The notes beneath the pieces are model-generated. The model did not search any database. It was not told the DNA's origin and saw nothing but the letters and a program-made list of their open reading frames with translations. Below are positions 13,260-27,858 of a DNA stretch of 64,000 nucleotides, in pieces (the first letter of the stretch is position 1; the number at the start of each line of letters is the position of its first letter). The stretch is from Chrysomallon squamiferum. Its lineage: Eukaryota; Mollusca; Gastropoda; Neomphalida; Peltospiridae. The stretch is taken from NCBI GenBank assembly GCA_012295275.1, contig CM022674.1, forward strand, positions 14,277,374-14,341,373. The letters run 5' to 3'. A program made the position numbers and the translations under genes.

Positions 13260-16227
13260 TATTTATAGTAATTACATTTTATATCATTATTAACATAATA
13301 TTCAAGAGACAAATACAGTGATGAAAGCCGACATATCGCGTACTTCTCACTCCTTAATTCTAAAAAAACTATCTTGTTACTATATTAGTTTATATGTATG
13401 TACACACGCACGCACATGCATATACTATTTACTACGCAACTAGATTTTTTTGTTATATTGTAATAGTTATCATGTTTTCTGTTATTGAAGAATTTGTATG
13501 TTTGGTTTTAAAAGTATCATAATCATTGAAGGTAATGGAATGCATGTTGTATGTCTGTGGTTGTGTCAACGTGACTGTGAGTAAATATATTTTTTATACT
13601 TCCAAATTGTTATTTGTTTCTTATGACATTGTATTTTTTGACGGAGAAAATTTTGTATGCTTCCAAATAAATATTATTACCGTATTTATTTTAAATGTCT
13701 GTGGTTGGTTAACAAAAAACCATGGCTGAATATATTTTTTCGAACTAAAAATATTTGTTGTGAAAGAAATTTTCAAAGAGAATACTGTATGCATGTGTAC
13801 GTATCTATATATATATTCTGCTCCTAACACTTTTTACTTGTTATCTATTGGTGCCAGTAGCTGAAAAATAAATTATATTAACATCATAAGTATTGTTTTA
13901 TTTGTTTCTTTTTAAAAACGTATGTTCTGTAATAAGAAAAACTGTTAAAATATATGTTCTGGATTTAACAAATGTATAAATAAATTTTGTTTCTTCCTGT
14001 TTGAAAATGCAGACCGATCTTTACTAATGATAAAGTGTGATACATCCAGGACAATCTTTGATACTGTCCAGTTCTTTCTTTCCTGATTATTTGTAGTATC
14101 ACGTCTTACATAAGCATACATCTGAATTATATACAAACTTATGTAACAAAATAGGAAATATGAGAGATGAACTTTTACATCTAAAGTAAAATATCACGTG
14201 CTGTAGTAATAGCAAGTTTCTTTTTTTCTTTAATCACCGAACAAAAATAATTAAAACCATTAGAATGTATTAGACAGGGTCGTATCTATGGAAACTCACA
14301 AACACAATCGGTCCACTTATTTACTGTCCATACAGAATATATACGAAAATGTATTTTAATAAATTTACAAAATCCGAGTTTTTCAAATATTAATCAGTTT
14401 ATCGGGACATTTATTTTATAATTATTAGTTTTGCATCGCACACAAGTTTATAAATAGAATATTTAAATATTTAAGATTTGTCTTTTATTTATTTTCTTAA
14501 TGGTTTGATAAAAGACAACTGCTGTCGACACACAATGGATTAATCACCCACCTGCAGCAAGCAATATTTTTCAAATATGGTGGAACACAGTGGTTGTGTT
14601 GTTTTATGATGCAGTGGATTGTTGGCTCCTTTAAATTGTCAGTTGTTCCAGCCATATACAAAGGACAAGGCAGGTAATACATATAAAAAGATTCCTTGCT
14701 GCTAATAAGAAAGAGTAACCCATGAAATGATAACAGTGGCTTTCCTTCCTCATTATCTGAATGTCTGAAATACTACATAATGTAGAGCTATTAGTTGTTA
14801 AGTAAGGTATTTTTTTGTTCTTCCAGTATAAACGGGATAAACCACACAATGTGTTTGGAACGGGATATTAACTCATTAACACTTCACTGGGTTAAGTAAG
14901 AATTCACAAAGTTAAGTAAGATTACAGAAATCTCAATTTTGTTATGAATATTCATAATAATTATACACACCCCTGACAAAGATAACATTCAGATTAGTCT
15001 ATTCTGTGACCTAACTGTAAACAAATATTTAACATTCCTTAGGAGTCTGAACTGATATTTGTTCAGTTAGATTTATTAAAATGAGAATTAACAAAAACTT
15101 AACAAACTCTACCCCTCTGTTCTTAACCAAATACTGAAAGATAAAACCTTACTAAACCAGACACCTCTCTAATCCACACTTATTAATATGGTCCTGACAG
15201 TACTTAATTTTGAGATGTTTCACTCTATTAGAAGAAAAAACATATGATAAATAATTTGTAATAAAATAAAAACAAATCTAACAAACAGCTGATACAGAAC
15301 AACTGATTATATATTTATATATATACATTTTATTTTATTTTATTTTTTTGTAACATATATAAAAATATCAATGGGAAGAATGTACTGATGGTGGACTTTT
15401 AAAGAATGTTAAATACCAATTAGAAGAATGTAATTATGTGTGAATATGAAAACCTGTGATTTTTAAACATTAGAAAAATCTATAAATGAGAAATGTGTAG
15501 TAAATAGTGTTTAATTGGTTTGTTTATCTAGTAATAAATAATATTTGAAAAAATAAAATATAATATTAATGATAGGAAGAACATATAACTGACATGAAAT
15601 TTGTTCTGAAACAGTAACACATCAAATTTCATTCAAGCAAAATGTGACAATGAAAATATGTTTCTATTTTACTTTTGGTTCAAGCACATATATTCTGCAC
15701 ACATCATGAGATAACAGTGTTTAAATCAGTTTTAATTAAAAAACACATTGTGAGTCTCAGTCACAGCATTTTATCAGAATGTTCAACCACACCTGTCATG
15801 GACACAACCTGAAAAAACATTTTACTCCTTATACACAGAAACACACGTACATACATGATGAATGCTTACATTTATAAATATACAAACCTACATAAACAGA
15901 TATACAAGTGATTAAATGCACATCACATGACAGTGTACTTAAGTAACGTAGTTATATCAGTGAGATATATTTCTAACTCAGTCACTGGTGCTCATTAATA
16001 CCACAACCTACCAATACAAATTGATAACAATTACCATCCAATCACAACGTCTGTTCTTAAACAAGTATATACAGTCAACCAATGAGGACTGCTTTCTCTG
16101 ATGTACATATTTATCCAGTGAGAATGATTGTTATGAAATGTCAGTGCAGAGAGCCAGTGAAATTTGTTTTTATCCAGTGACAGGATCTGTTGTGCAGGAT
16201 GCAGTCCAATGAAAGGAGAGATATTGG
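13260..16227. other. Intergenic between convergent cysteine synthase and NAA38 genes
   Basis: AT-rich sequence with no supported gene. It should hold the 3' UTRs of both genes; an AATAAA at about 13866 could serve the cysteine synthase transcript. Small open frames here have no recognisable composition. Confidence 0.6.
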
Positions 16228-17713
16228 TCACATGACTGGTGGTTCTGGGTTCAGTTTTAACTCGTCTACATGGATGCTGACAATGTGCTGTCCTGGAACC
16301 ATGGCCAGTCCCAGAACTCTCGGCTCTTCTTTTTCATGAGTGTCTGAAACATACAGAGATACGAAGTTATAAACATTTATTACACAAAGAAAAAGATATG
16401 TACCTCTGAAACATTCATACAAAACAAATAAAAATAGAAACCATAAACATGTATACACAAACAAAGTGATATATATGCACATAAACACAAAGACAGTGAG
16501 ATATATATTTATGTTAAAATGTAATACAGAATATCAGTTCCTAAGTAAAAACGTTTGTCTAAATGATCTGTTCCTTAAATTGATTATTCGCAAATATGAT
16601 ACATAAAGATCAATACTGCTTAACTGCATGATTCAGCACGCACACATACACACACTCCCTCTCTCTCTTTCTTTCTTACACAGGCAGATCCATATTCACA
16701 TATCAGTTCCATGGATTACTATTTTATTTTAACTCACTAAAACCAGTCAGCTGTGGGTACAGGATACGTCAAGATGTAATATTTATTTTCTGAAACCTGT
16801 AGTGCAGCACATACCTGGAGATTTGACATACTCTTCACAGGAACCCAGAATTACATTTCTGTCTCTGTCTGTGCACAGAAAAACTCCTGTAAAACAGAAA
16901 TAAATAGAAAAATTCAGATTTCATGATTTTCACGATCAGTACATTTTTGAACCCATAATTTCTCAAGAAAATTCTTCCCTTCACAATTTAAATTCCCTTT
17001 AATAAATTCTCAATGACCAATGTCATTTCAAAATCATATACACCTTACAATGGTACAAGAAATACAACAACAACAATTACAAATATTCACCTATAAGTGT
17101 TCTACCATCTGTCATCTGTATTTTCATATTCCTGTTCAGCCATCTTTCCAAACATTTTCTGCCATCCTGTTCATCTTTTGTTGATGATGCTGGCGCCTAA
17201 ATAAATAAATAAAATAAATAAAATAAGTTGATAAAGTATAAAATCAATTATTTACTTTGTTAAATGAATTATATTCTCATAATTCTGAAAGTACTTTAAC
17301 AAAATAATATAATAATAATAAAAAATAAATAAATAAATGAAAAAGAAATTTGATTCTAAGAATCTAATTATGACTGATGACATTAACAAAATATATTTTG
17401 CTATTATGCAATGTATTCAAAGTGTGAAATAGACACTGTATTTGAAATCAGAATTGATACATTACGATATAATAAAGTTCTATGTTAAGATTAAATAAAC
17501 ATGTCAACGATCTTGCGATGTGTGTGAATGACACTCTCAGAGTCAAAGCAAACTGAATCAAATTAACGAAAGAATGTAATGACGTAAGCTCATAACTTAG
17601 AACACTTTAAATTAAAAATTATTATGGGTATCTATTGGCAAAATATTGCTATGTTTAACACTGAAACCAAAATTAATTTCAAAACAAACAACCACCTCGC
17701 TTTCACCGGCCAT
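16228..17713 (-). CDS. NAA38: N-alpha-acetyltransferase 38, NatC auxiliary subunit (LSM domain)
   Basis: Four minus-strand exons, 17713-17696, 17196-17091, 16886-16815 and 16343-16228, join in frame with GT-AG sites and encode 103 aa. The Sm-like fold is recognisable from [24 protein letters not shown] and from EPRVLGLAMVPGQHIVSIHV, which match what I recall of human NAA38 (LSMD1) nearly residue for residue. The family member is the small subunit of NatC, with NAA30 and NAA35, which acetylates protein N-termini starting Met-hydrophobic. The first exon carries only six codons. The gene lies head to head with CYB5D1, with start codons 511 bp apart. Confidence 0.93.
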
Positions 17714-17817
17714 GTTTCTGTTTCTGTTTCTACTTTCGACAAATAAATAGCGCTCCTGACTGATTAAAAGTTAAAAACAAATAATAATAATAATAATAAT
17801 AATGATAATAATAAAAA

Positions 17818-17848
<31 letters not shown>

Positions 17849-18224
17849 AATAAACGTCGAGGCTTATTACTATATTATATTAATATTTTAAATAATGTCG
17901 ATAGAGAGGAAGACAAAGAAAGAAATAATATAACTTTTATTTGAGTATTGATACCCATAATACAATCTGTAATAAGCAAGTAGATAACTCATTGATGTAA
18001 CTCTGTTTGTGAATTTAAATAAACATTTTAAGACTTAAATTTTAGTTTAGTTTCCAGAATTTAGGGCCACCGACGAATTACAACGTACCATTACTCTTAC
18101 AAGTCAATAGTAGCAAGTCCACGTTTTAAGCCTTATCTTTTGTGACAAATTTCCGCATCCGGTTCTACTGTTTATATTGGCAACAGTCAATTTTCCTATT
18201 TTTCACACACACACAAAAACAAAA
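17714..18224. promoter_or_regulatory. Bidirectional promoter region between NAA38 and CYB5D1
   Basis: Only 511 bp separate the divergent start codons, so both promoters must lie here or overlap. It includes an AAT microsatellite at about 17780-17853. No TATA box is evident at a convincing position on either strand. Confidence 0.7.
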
Positions 18225-18539
18225 ATGGCTCGTCCAAAGTATTTCACGCCTAATGAAGTTTCGGTGCATAATACAATGGATGATTTGTGGGTATCCTTTC
18301 TTGGAAAGGTATACAATCTGACCCCATTGTGTGAGAAATACAAAGGTATTTATTTTACCCTTTACATTGTGATTTATTTTGTAAAACAGACTCTAGCTGA
18401 CAGACTCATGTTGTAGTTATTATTGTTGTTGTTGTTGTTGTTGTTGATGTTTTTACTGTTGTTATTGTACTTCCTTGATTCTTCTTCTTCTTCTTCTTAT
18501 TATTATTATTATTATTAAAACAAAATATATTAATGATTA

Positions 18540-18612
<73 letters not shown>

Positions 18613-20262
18613 TCAGCTGAGAAAAAATGAGACAGGAAAAATTGCATAGCATATATTATTATAGTAGGTGTATTTTATAAAATTTGTGACTGTCAAATTC
18701 TTAATGACTAATAAAGTTAATATAGTGAATGGCTTGTTGTATGTCCAAGTACATAGGAAAATAAAACATTTGAATATAGAGAAATTTATAAATAGAATAT
18801 TTATAATAATTTTGACATCTAAAAATTAAATTTACTTTATTAAACTTTTTCCATGTTTTAGGTGATGTTTTGTTAAAGCCAATTATTCAGTCAGCAGGGA
18901 AGGACATTTCCCATTGGTTCAATCCCAAAACTAAAGAGGTGAGTTCACAGTTTATTACAAATGTGATTGTGAGCATTGTTTGCTACACTTATAACTTTAC
19001 TTATCCGCTTAGATTATGTCTAGTGGGAAAAAGTGGCAGAGCAAAATTAAGGTAATTTTATATATATGTATGTATACAAAAACTCTCTCTCTCTCCCTCC
19101 CCCTCCTCTCTCTCTCTCCCTCCAAACTTTTCACTGTTTCATTAATTCTCTTTATTTTTAGTCTTTTATTTTAAACTCTTCATTAATGACATAATATTTA
19201 AAAAAAAAAAAATTTGAATTGTTAGAGATGTAAACAATACCTAGCCAGTATCATGCTCGGCTTATGAAAACATCATATATAGGAAATTCTGTTACAGTTT
19301 GATTTATTGTGACACTAAGTGGTCACCTTAGGAACAGGGTGAGTTAAAAATCATAACAATTGTTAACAGTCATTAAACATACACAAGCGATTAATAAACA
19401 TCATGTTTAAAAATTTCCCTCTTGCAGATTCGAACTCATGTCGATCCACTGACAGGATGTGTTATACCTTTCTGTCCAAATGGACGTTTTGTTCATATTC
19501 CTCCCCCCTACCCAGATTCGGACTGGGCAAATGACTTTGGTCGACCTTGGTGGAAAGATTCCAGCTATATGGTTGGAATTTTATCGCAGAAGACAAGATT
19601 TATCAAAATTATAAACACACTGACGTCCCAGGAACAAGTGATAGAGGTAAACATCACCTTGCACCAGTATAATTATATCTTTAGACTCTAATTTCACACT
19701 AATTTAAAAATGTCCTACATTATTTGTGTGTGAGAGAGTGTGATAGTTTGATATAATCTTAAAAAATATCTTTTTAGGAAAACAACATTTTAGTGGTTTT
19801 TATGTACAGTTTGATATTTATAAAGTTTTCAAGGTTGAGTCAGCAACTGGCAAATTGCCAAATCTTCATTCAGTCAAGAATATTTAATTTTTTTTTTTTT
19901 AACTTTATAATTAGAAAAGAGTGCTTACAAGATATATTCCAAACATTTCAAAAGCATTTAAAATATGTTTAAGCTTTTCACATTTTTTTAACTTTCTTTC
20001 TTTCTTTCTTTTTTTATTTTTATTCCCAAAGGTTTGCTCAGAAGAAATTTTAGATGAAATCCTGGAGAGGTATTTGAAGTACAATGCCCACGCAGCCAGT
20101 TACACGTGGAAGTACGATCGCAGAAATCTCGACATGAAAAAGACTCTGGCAGAAAATGATATTCGAGATGATGATGAAGATTTTTACATTCTCAGTATGA
20201 ATGATGACAGTTTCCTGCAGGCAATTCATCTGTACTTCAATGATGACCTCACAGAAGCATAG
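18225..20262 (+). CDS. CYB5D1: Cytochrome b5 domain-containing protein 1
   Basis: Four exons, 18225-18345, 18862-18938, 19428-19646 and 20032-20262, join in frame and encode 215 aa (human about 228). Diagnostic stretches are [67 protein letters not shown] and the C-terminal [10 protein letters not shown]. The N-terminal b5-like fold lacks the usual HPGG heme-ligand motif but keeps the His of SHWF. The family is associated with motile cilia and radial spokes. The start is the first ATG of the frame and aligns with the family N-terminus. It pairs divergently with NAA38. Confidence 0.94.
18481..18611. repeat. CTT/ATT and AAT microsatellites in CYB5D1 intron 1
   Basis: TTC and ATT runs at 18481-18518, then about 24 AAT repeats at 18541-18611. 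Confidence 0.9.
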
Positions 20263-22861
20263 CAGCATTTTAAATGAACTTCAGTAAACTTCACTTGTTT
20301 TACAGAAGCATGTTTTAAATCAATAATAACCTGATACGAGGCATGGTGGTTTTTTTAAAAATGATTGGTGTGAAATTATCTGTAATCTTTTTTCAGAAAA
20401 ATTAATTTATTTAAATTACTGTTTACAAATGAATGGTATGAAATTTAATTACAGCTCAAAAGTACAAGTATTTTAAACTGTTGGTGTAACTTACTTCAGT
20501 GTATTGATGTGACTCATTTTATGGTCAGTTTCTATTTCTATAATTTTTTTTTCCAGAGACATGTATTTGTTATAAATTAGTAGTAATTTGTAAAATATTT
20601 ATCATGTTGATTATTATTTACAAAAATGACAAGAGCAAGTTAATTAGTATAAACATATGGAAATGAAGAATATAATTATCAGTAATTACTGTTATAAGAT
20701 TTACTTTGAAAAAATAATAATTGTGGGTGTTTAAATTGTTTATCTCATCAAAACAATGTTTTTTTCTTCTAAGAAATGAAGAAGGAGAAAGAGTAAACAA
20801 TAATTTATTTTAGAACATTCCAAGTTTATTTATTGCCTTTTCATTAATTTTATCTTTATATTTATATTTTTATTTATATAAGACAACATAAAATTTTGTT
20901 TAATTTTATATTTGTGCCTTAAATATAAATGGTCTGCACTCAAGGTTACATTTTCATTCCAGATATCATTATTTTAAGATAATTATTGTTATTTTTACTT
21001 CCATTCTGAAACAATACAGTCTTATAAATCATATATCAGTGTTTAACTTCTAATATAAATGTTTTAGTTTAGAAAAAAAGAAGAATATAATTACATAATG
21101 AAAATTAATTTGACTAAAACATTTATAAAAAAAGAAAATGAATTTTAGGAAAACAAAATAAATTATATCACTGATAATTGATAAATGCTATAAATGTTAC
21201 ATAGATTTTCCTTTGTGTTACCTGTTGCCTTAGTTTCTACCTGTTGTGATATAACCAAAAAGTATGTGTTGTGTTATTTGTATTCAGCAATATTGGCTAA
21301 CAGCTGAGCATAAATTAACATGTTCTTGATATATCAAATGTATTTTGAAAGTCGATGTTCATTTTATAATTTTTACAGTTGTGTTGCCTTAATGTTACAG
21401 TACAGAACACAGTTAACATTTTTTGTTTACAGTGTTGTTTTCTCCTGCATATAAACCCATGTAATGTAAACTGCCTTATTGAACTGTATTTATGTTGATA
21501 CAGAGTTCAGTGTTTTTATGAACTTTTTAGAAAATGTACATAGAGGAGAGGGGTAACTATTAACTGTGGTAATCAAAACATTTATCAGCAGGACAAGGAA
21601 GTAACAACATCAACGTTGTTGTTCATGTGATGATGATGAAGATTATCATAAATGAATAAATCCCTGTGTATAGTAAATGCTAACATATAAACCCTCCCTC
21701 CCCTAAAGTTCACCTCTGTAACCACCCTGAACTTTCCATTTACTAACATTAATGTATAGTAGCAGAATTCTGTTTAATTTTACTTATCCCTGTATTTAAA
21801 AAGCCTTACATGTCTTCTTCTTCTCCTTCCAAATGTGGCCTTTTGTTTGTAATATTAAATTATATAGTTACATTTTGCCTTGAAAAAATAAGGTAAATAT
21901 TAATTTTTTAATTTTATTTTACTCATTCATATTTCTTCCCAAACCTGTCTGTTGTTTATGCTGTTACATTTTTTTTTTAAATACTGTTTCTTTCCTAAAC
22001 CCTGTGTTGTATTATATTTTTAAAATATATTTAGATATATATATATATATATGAATTAAAATGTGTATGAAAAAAATGTGTTGTTGTTTTTAAAAAATGT
22101 TTTCAGTTCTTTTTATTTAAATAAAGTAATTAGATTCAAAATATTGTGATGAAGTAAAAAGCTGAAGAAGAAAAAATAAATAAAATAAAGAGTCTTTATG
22201 TAAAAGTTCACAGGAATAACAGAAACATTCAGACTACTTCACATTTTAAGATCCATAATGACTTATATTAGTAGTATTATTACCTTATTCCTAAATCTGT
22301 CTTCAAAATAGTGAAAATTACAATGAATTTGTGTTTAAAGTTACCTCAAAACTAGTGGTACCCAAGGACATATCTGATGACCAAAAGAAACCATCAGTGG
22401 CTGCAGCTATTACTGCACTGACACAGTTATTTCCCCTGTAGACTGACTAATCAGAACTGATTGTGCTGAATTGTTTATATAATTACTGCCTTGTCCTAAA
22501 TTTGAAATGCTGGACATTATTACCTGGGTTGCAACCGTATGACACTGTCAGCACTTTTGTGTATCATGGAAATTCTGGTAAGCACCTTTTTGTGATTTGA
22601 TTGAAAAATGATAAGTTTGTTATAATTAACTGTGACTTAAAAATGTCTTGAATAACACACAATAACTTAATCTCATGTGTTTCTTATATTGAGGTTAACA
22701 CATTGTATGAATGAAGATTATTATTATTATTATTATTTTGTTTGTGTGTGTGTGTGGTTTTATTTGCTTTAAATGCTTAAGGAACATTCTCTGCCATTTA
22801 AAGTTATTATTTCCAAGAAATTATTTGTTGCTACTTATAGATCATTACAATTAATTTATTG

Positions 22862-22918
<57 letters not shown>

Positions 22919-23258
22919 GTCTCACTTTTACAGTTATAAAAATAATAAATTAACTTTTCTGTTGTTAAATATTTATAATAGCAATAGTGTTAGTTATGCT
23001 GTAGTAATATTAGGTATAGCTGTAGCTATGACTGTATATTAATATTTGGCATTACAAAAAGTTTAAAACAAACAAAATTAATAGTAATGTATAACCGGAA
23101 ATAAAAGTCAGACTACCTGATTTATCTCCCCTAGTTATCTTAGGGGCTCGTCGTACTTCCTGTTTGTATGCAGCGAGCCAGATGTTCAGACGGGCTTTTT
23201 CTTCACATTAATTATAAAAGTTGAAACTTACCAGTTTTTAAGAAACCAGTGCTACATT
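20263..23258. other. Intergenic between CYB5D1 and the zinc-finger gene
   Basis: AT-rich, with ATT repeats at 22863-22918. No gene is supported. The proximal part should be CYB5D1 3' UTR. The motif TTATCTCCCCTA at about 23123 lies some 135 bp before the zinc-finger start codon. Confidence 0.6.
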
Positions 23259-23585
23259 ATGTCCAGAAAAAAGAAAACAGAGGTGCGTAAAAATTATAAT
23301 TTTATTTATTAATTATTGAGTGATTTAATAATTAAGATATTTGATGATGATGTTGATGACGATCGTTACATCAGTAACTCTAACTCAGTAACTGTCAATC
23401 GATTCCGTGTATCGTGTTACGTCTGTTGTCATGATTTTAACTGAGATTCATGATATCACAGGTTTTTTATGTCTTTATTTGTTCTTACAAATTACATTCG
23501 TGACAGTCGTACTCTGACTTTCGTTACGCTAATAGGAATTAATATTTAAATTAGTATTTTACTATTTTTTAGACACTTTCTTCAT

Positions 23586-23638
<53 letters not shown>

Positions 23639-23759
23639 CACAACAACAGATTTAAGAAAAAGTATACCAGGCAGAGCGAAATCATTATGCAGTATTTATT
23701 TGTTGTGGAAAGCAACTTTAAAAAGACGAAAGAGGTTTTTCAGTTCAGTAACTGTACCT

Positions 23760-23806
<47 letters not shown>

Positions 23807-24521
23807 TAATAATAATAATAATAATAAAGAGTTGTGGCAAACCAAGCCAGTCAGTATTTGCTGTTTTATCTTTTACTAAGACAAATAATTATGATTTAAC
23901 TGTAACTTGAAATAGCATAACAGTCAGTGAATTAATGATCTGTATTTATATTATATTTGTTTAAATATAGTGTTAGAAAGATTTAATAATTAAACAATAT
24001 TAAAACCTCCAACTTCTTCTATTAATACTCAATATGAATGAATTGAATTTCTCAGACAGCTTTTAATGTATATTTGCATTTTACCAAATTTCTTTCACAC
24101 TGGTCGTCCAAAGAAGAAACATTCTGTGATGGTTTTGAAATTAGATGCTGGTGTACAGAAGGTTCTAAGATCAAATCACAGGACATCCAAGTATAGTCAT
24201 CCTACAAGAGTTCGACAGCCAAAAAGAAATTGCTCCAGTCAGTATGCAACACAGTCTGAGAAGGGAGACAAATCACTTTGGTTAGTACAATTGAAGTCTT
24301 CAGTTTAAATTATAATGTTACAAAGGATTAAACATTATTACAACTACTGATGTTGTTATTAATGTTATTGTTTCTGTTGTTGTTGATGCTGTTGTTTTTA
24401 TTACTACAGTTTTTATTGTTATAGTTGGCAGATAACTGTAATGAGAATATAATAAAACAGTAGCTTTGAATAAAATAAATCTTTAAAATAATAGAAATAT
24501 AACAATGATTTGTACATGTGC

Positions 24522-24619
<98 letters not shown>

Positions 24620-26939
24620 GTTTGCATATTAATAAAGCTGTAACTAATGAAATAAATGATTGTAATTTCAGTTCTGCTGAAAAAGATACATTAAAGGATG
24701 TGATTGCTGCAACTGGCAGAAGGAAAAATACAACACAGAGAAATAAATTGTTATCATGTGAAGAAATCAAAACAAATCAATCAAGCTGTTATACAAAAAG
24801 AAAAACAAACAGAAATTATTTAGATTTGAATCAAATCAAAACTTGTAAACAGAAAGGAAAAAGACGATCTGGAGAAGAAAATAATAAACAGCAAATACCT
24901 TCCAAGTGTAAAATTATTAACAAGGATTTCAGTAAGGAGAAGAATTTGTCTAAAGAAAGTTGTAAACTGGACACAACTTCTAAATCTGAAGACTTTATTC
25001 CTGATAGTAACAGAATTATGAACAAAAAAGAGAGTATAAATATGAAAAAGCATGAACTGAACAAGTTTTCTAAAGTCAAAATTTTTAATCAAGTTAATGA
25101 GATTAGTAAAACTGAACAATGTTCAGTCTGTAAGCAAAAACAAAAACTGAAAAAATCTTCCAAATCCAAAGTTTCTAATATTTGTCATCATGTCAGAAGT
25201 TTGGAAAGTGGCCAACAGCCTTCTAATATAGAAATAACTAAATTGTTTTCTAATAAAAAGTTTTCCATGTCATCACCTTTCCAAACCTGTGGAAATAGTT
25301 TAGAACCTAGAAGAGATTTTGAGGCTGTACATACATCAGAAACCATCACAGACTCTGGTTCGATTGATCCCAGTGACTTGAAAGCTAAAAATTCTAATAT
25401 GAAAGGATTGTGCAAAGTTATCAGTAATGAACTTGATGCCAAACAAAATCACAGAATTACAAGAACTGGATTAAAAGTTTTATCTTCTGAAGAAACTTCA
25501 GTAACACTTCCTGATCAGAATCAAAATGCATTACCACTGGAAACAAACAGATTGTTGTTTGCAGAAGACATTTCTGAATTCAGTCCAACACAGATTAGTG
25601 GCAGTGAAAATGTGTTGGACAGTAACATCACAAAGACGACAGTGAATAAAAGCCAGTCACAGAAATGTGAGGAGACTGCATCTGAGCTTTCCAGAGATGG
25701 AAATACTGTCAACTTTTCATCAGTCAGTGAACATTCTTCACTTCATCAAGCCAGAAAAGCTAAAAGTTGTAAAAATGTTTCTCTTGTCAAATCTGTCACT
25801 GTTTCTACACTGATTTCTCCTTCCAATATTCTGACTCATTCTAAACACCAATCTCCTACCAGTCCCTTAGCTCCTAAACTCCAGTCTCCTCCTCCTTCTT
25901 TAATCCAATGTCCTCAGCCAGAATCTCCTTCCAGACTTTTGTCTCCTAAAACAGAACCTACTATTATACGACACTCCAGTTCAAGTCTCCAAAGTCCGAA
26001 ACTGCAAGCTCCTTCTAAACCCCACTGTTCTTTCAGTGTTCTCCCCCTTTTCAATCATTGCTCTGCAGTAGAAGACTGTATCACAGACACTTCACAAACA
26101 ACACAAGTAGAGTCTGAAAAGATCTCTCTGACTTCAGAAGAACTGTTTCCCTTGAAGGATGTAGAAACAAAACATAACAACTCCAGTACAAAACTGCAAA
26201 CCGTCCTTTCCAAATTGAGAAAGTCTGAAACCTGCACAAACCTGAGTAGTGCTGATAAGGAGATTCAGACATCCAACTTTACAACTGACGCAAGTCCAGA
26301 GATGTCACAGACACAACTCTTCAGCAATATAAACACACTCAGTGAAGAGAATTCTGTACAGGAATCTTACAGTACAGACAAAGTAAGTTTGATAAGTACA
26401 GACCAACAAGTTACACTTAAAACTATGTATTTTTAGAAGGCTGAAGCATATCCCATAATTAAACAAAACAAACAAAAAGCTTAGTTTTAACCATTTTATT
26501 AAATATCTTACTGCAGCAGAATAATTGAAAGAGCCATGGTTAGAATTCTCTTGTAAAATAAAAATATTCCACAAAATATTATACATCCATTAGTACTATT
26601 AGTTATTATTATTGATGGCAGTTGTAGTAGTATCATCACTGTTATTATCATCATCATCATTTTATTATTATTATTATTTTTTCTATCCAGGTATTTGGAC
26701 AGGTGTCTGCACTGATTCATGACGAGTTTGTGAGGAACAGACAAGTAAATGCATTCATCCAGAACATCTTACCTCAAATTACAGGTGTGACATGTCTCTC
26801 CTCTCACAGCCACCTCACCATCAATGGCAGCTTCGTTGCAGTGAACAAAGCCTGGCATCTGTTATACAAGGTTGTAAATGTCTTATACTTTTATAATTAT
26901 ATGAGAATTATCATATAATGTGTGTGTTTACTACTACTT

Positions 26940-26973
<34 letters not shown>

Positions 26974-27826
26974 TATACTGATGCTACTACTACTACTAGT
27001 ATTACAGAAACTTCTACTACTACTACTGCTACTTCTACTACTACTATTACTACTACTTCTAGTTATCTACTACTACTACTTCTACTCTACTTTACTACTG
27101 CTTCTACTTTTACTATTACTGCTGCTACTTCAACTACTAGTACTACTGCAACTTCTACTACTACTGCTATTCTACTATTAGTACTACTGTTACTATGCCT
27201 ACCACTACTACTTATAATATTACTTCTACTACTACTACTACTGCTACTCTACTACTTTTACTATTACTTCGTTTTATAACACTGCTGTTACTGTTTCTAC
27301 AGTTGTTACTTTTACTACTACTACCACTTCTGCTACCACATTTGTTAACTGCTACTACTATTTTGATTATAGAAAATTGTTATATTACTACTGCTTTTTT
27401 TGTAGATGAAGAAGCTGATTGCCAGTGGTGGACTGAACTCCTCTGATGTTGACTATCAGTCTGATCACGAGTATAACCAGTCTACTAAATCATTAAGTAG
27501 GTCACACTGATTTCCTGTTCTAACCATACCTGTTCAATCAAACTTGATGATAAGATAATTAAATTTACATTTTTATCTTTCACATAACCTTACAAAACTT
27601 TTATTTGTTTATTCTTTTCTTTTGTTCTTCTGTCTATATTATTGATATTGTTACTACTATTGATATAATCAATGCACTACTGTTATTATATTATAAATAT
27701 TTCTATTATATTTTTTATTTTTTATTACTGTTGTTGTTATTATTACTATTGCTGTTGTTGTTACTACTGTTGCCATTTATTCATTTATTTATTAATATAT
27801 TTATTTATTGACCAATTAATTGATTA

Positions 27827-27858
<32 letters not shown>

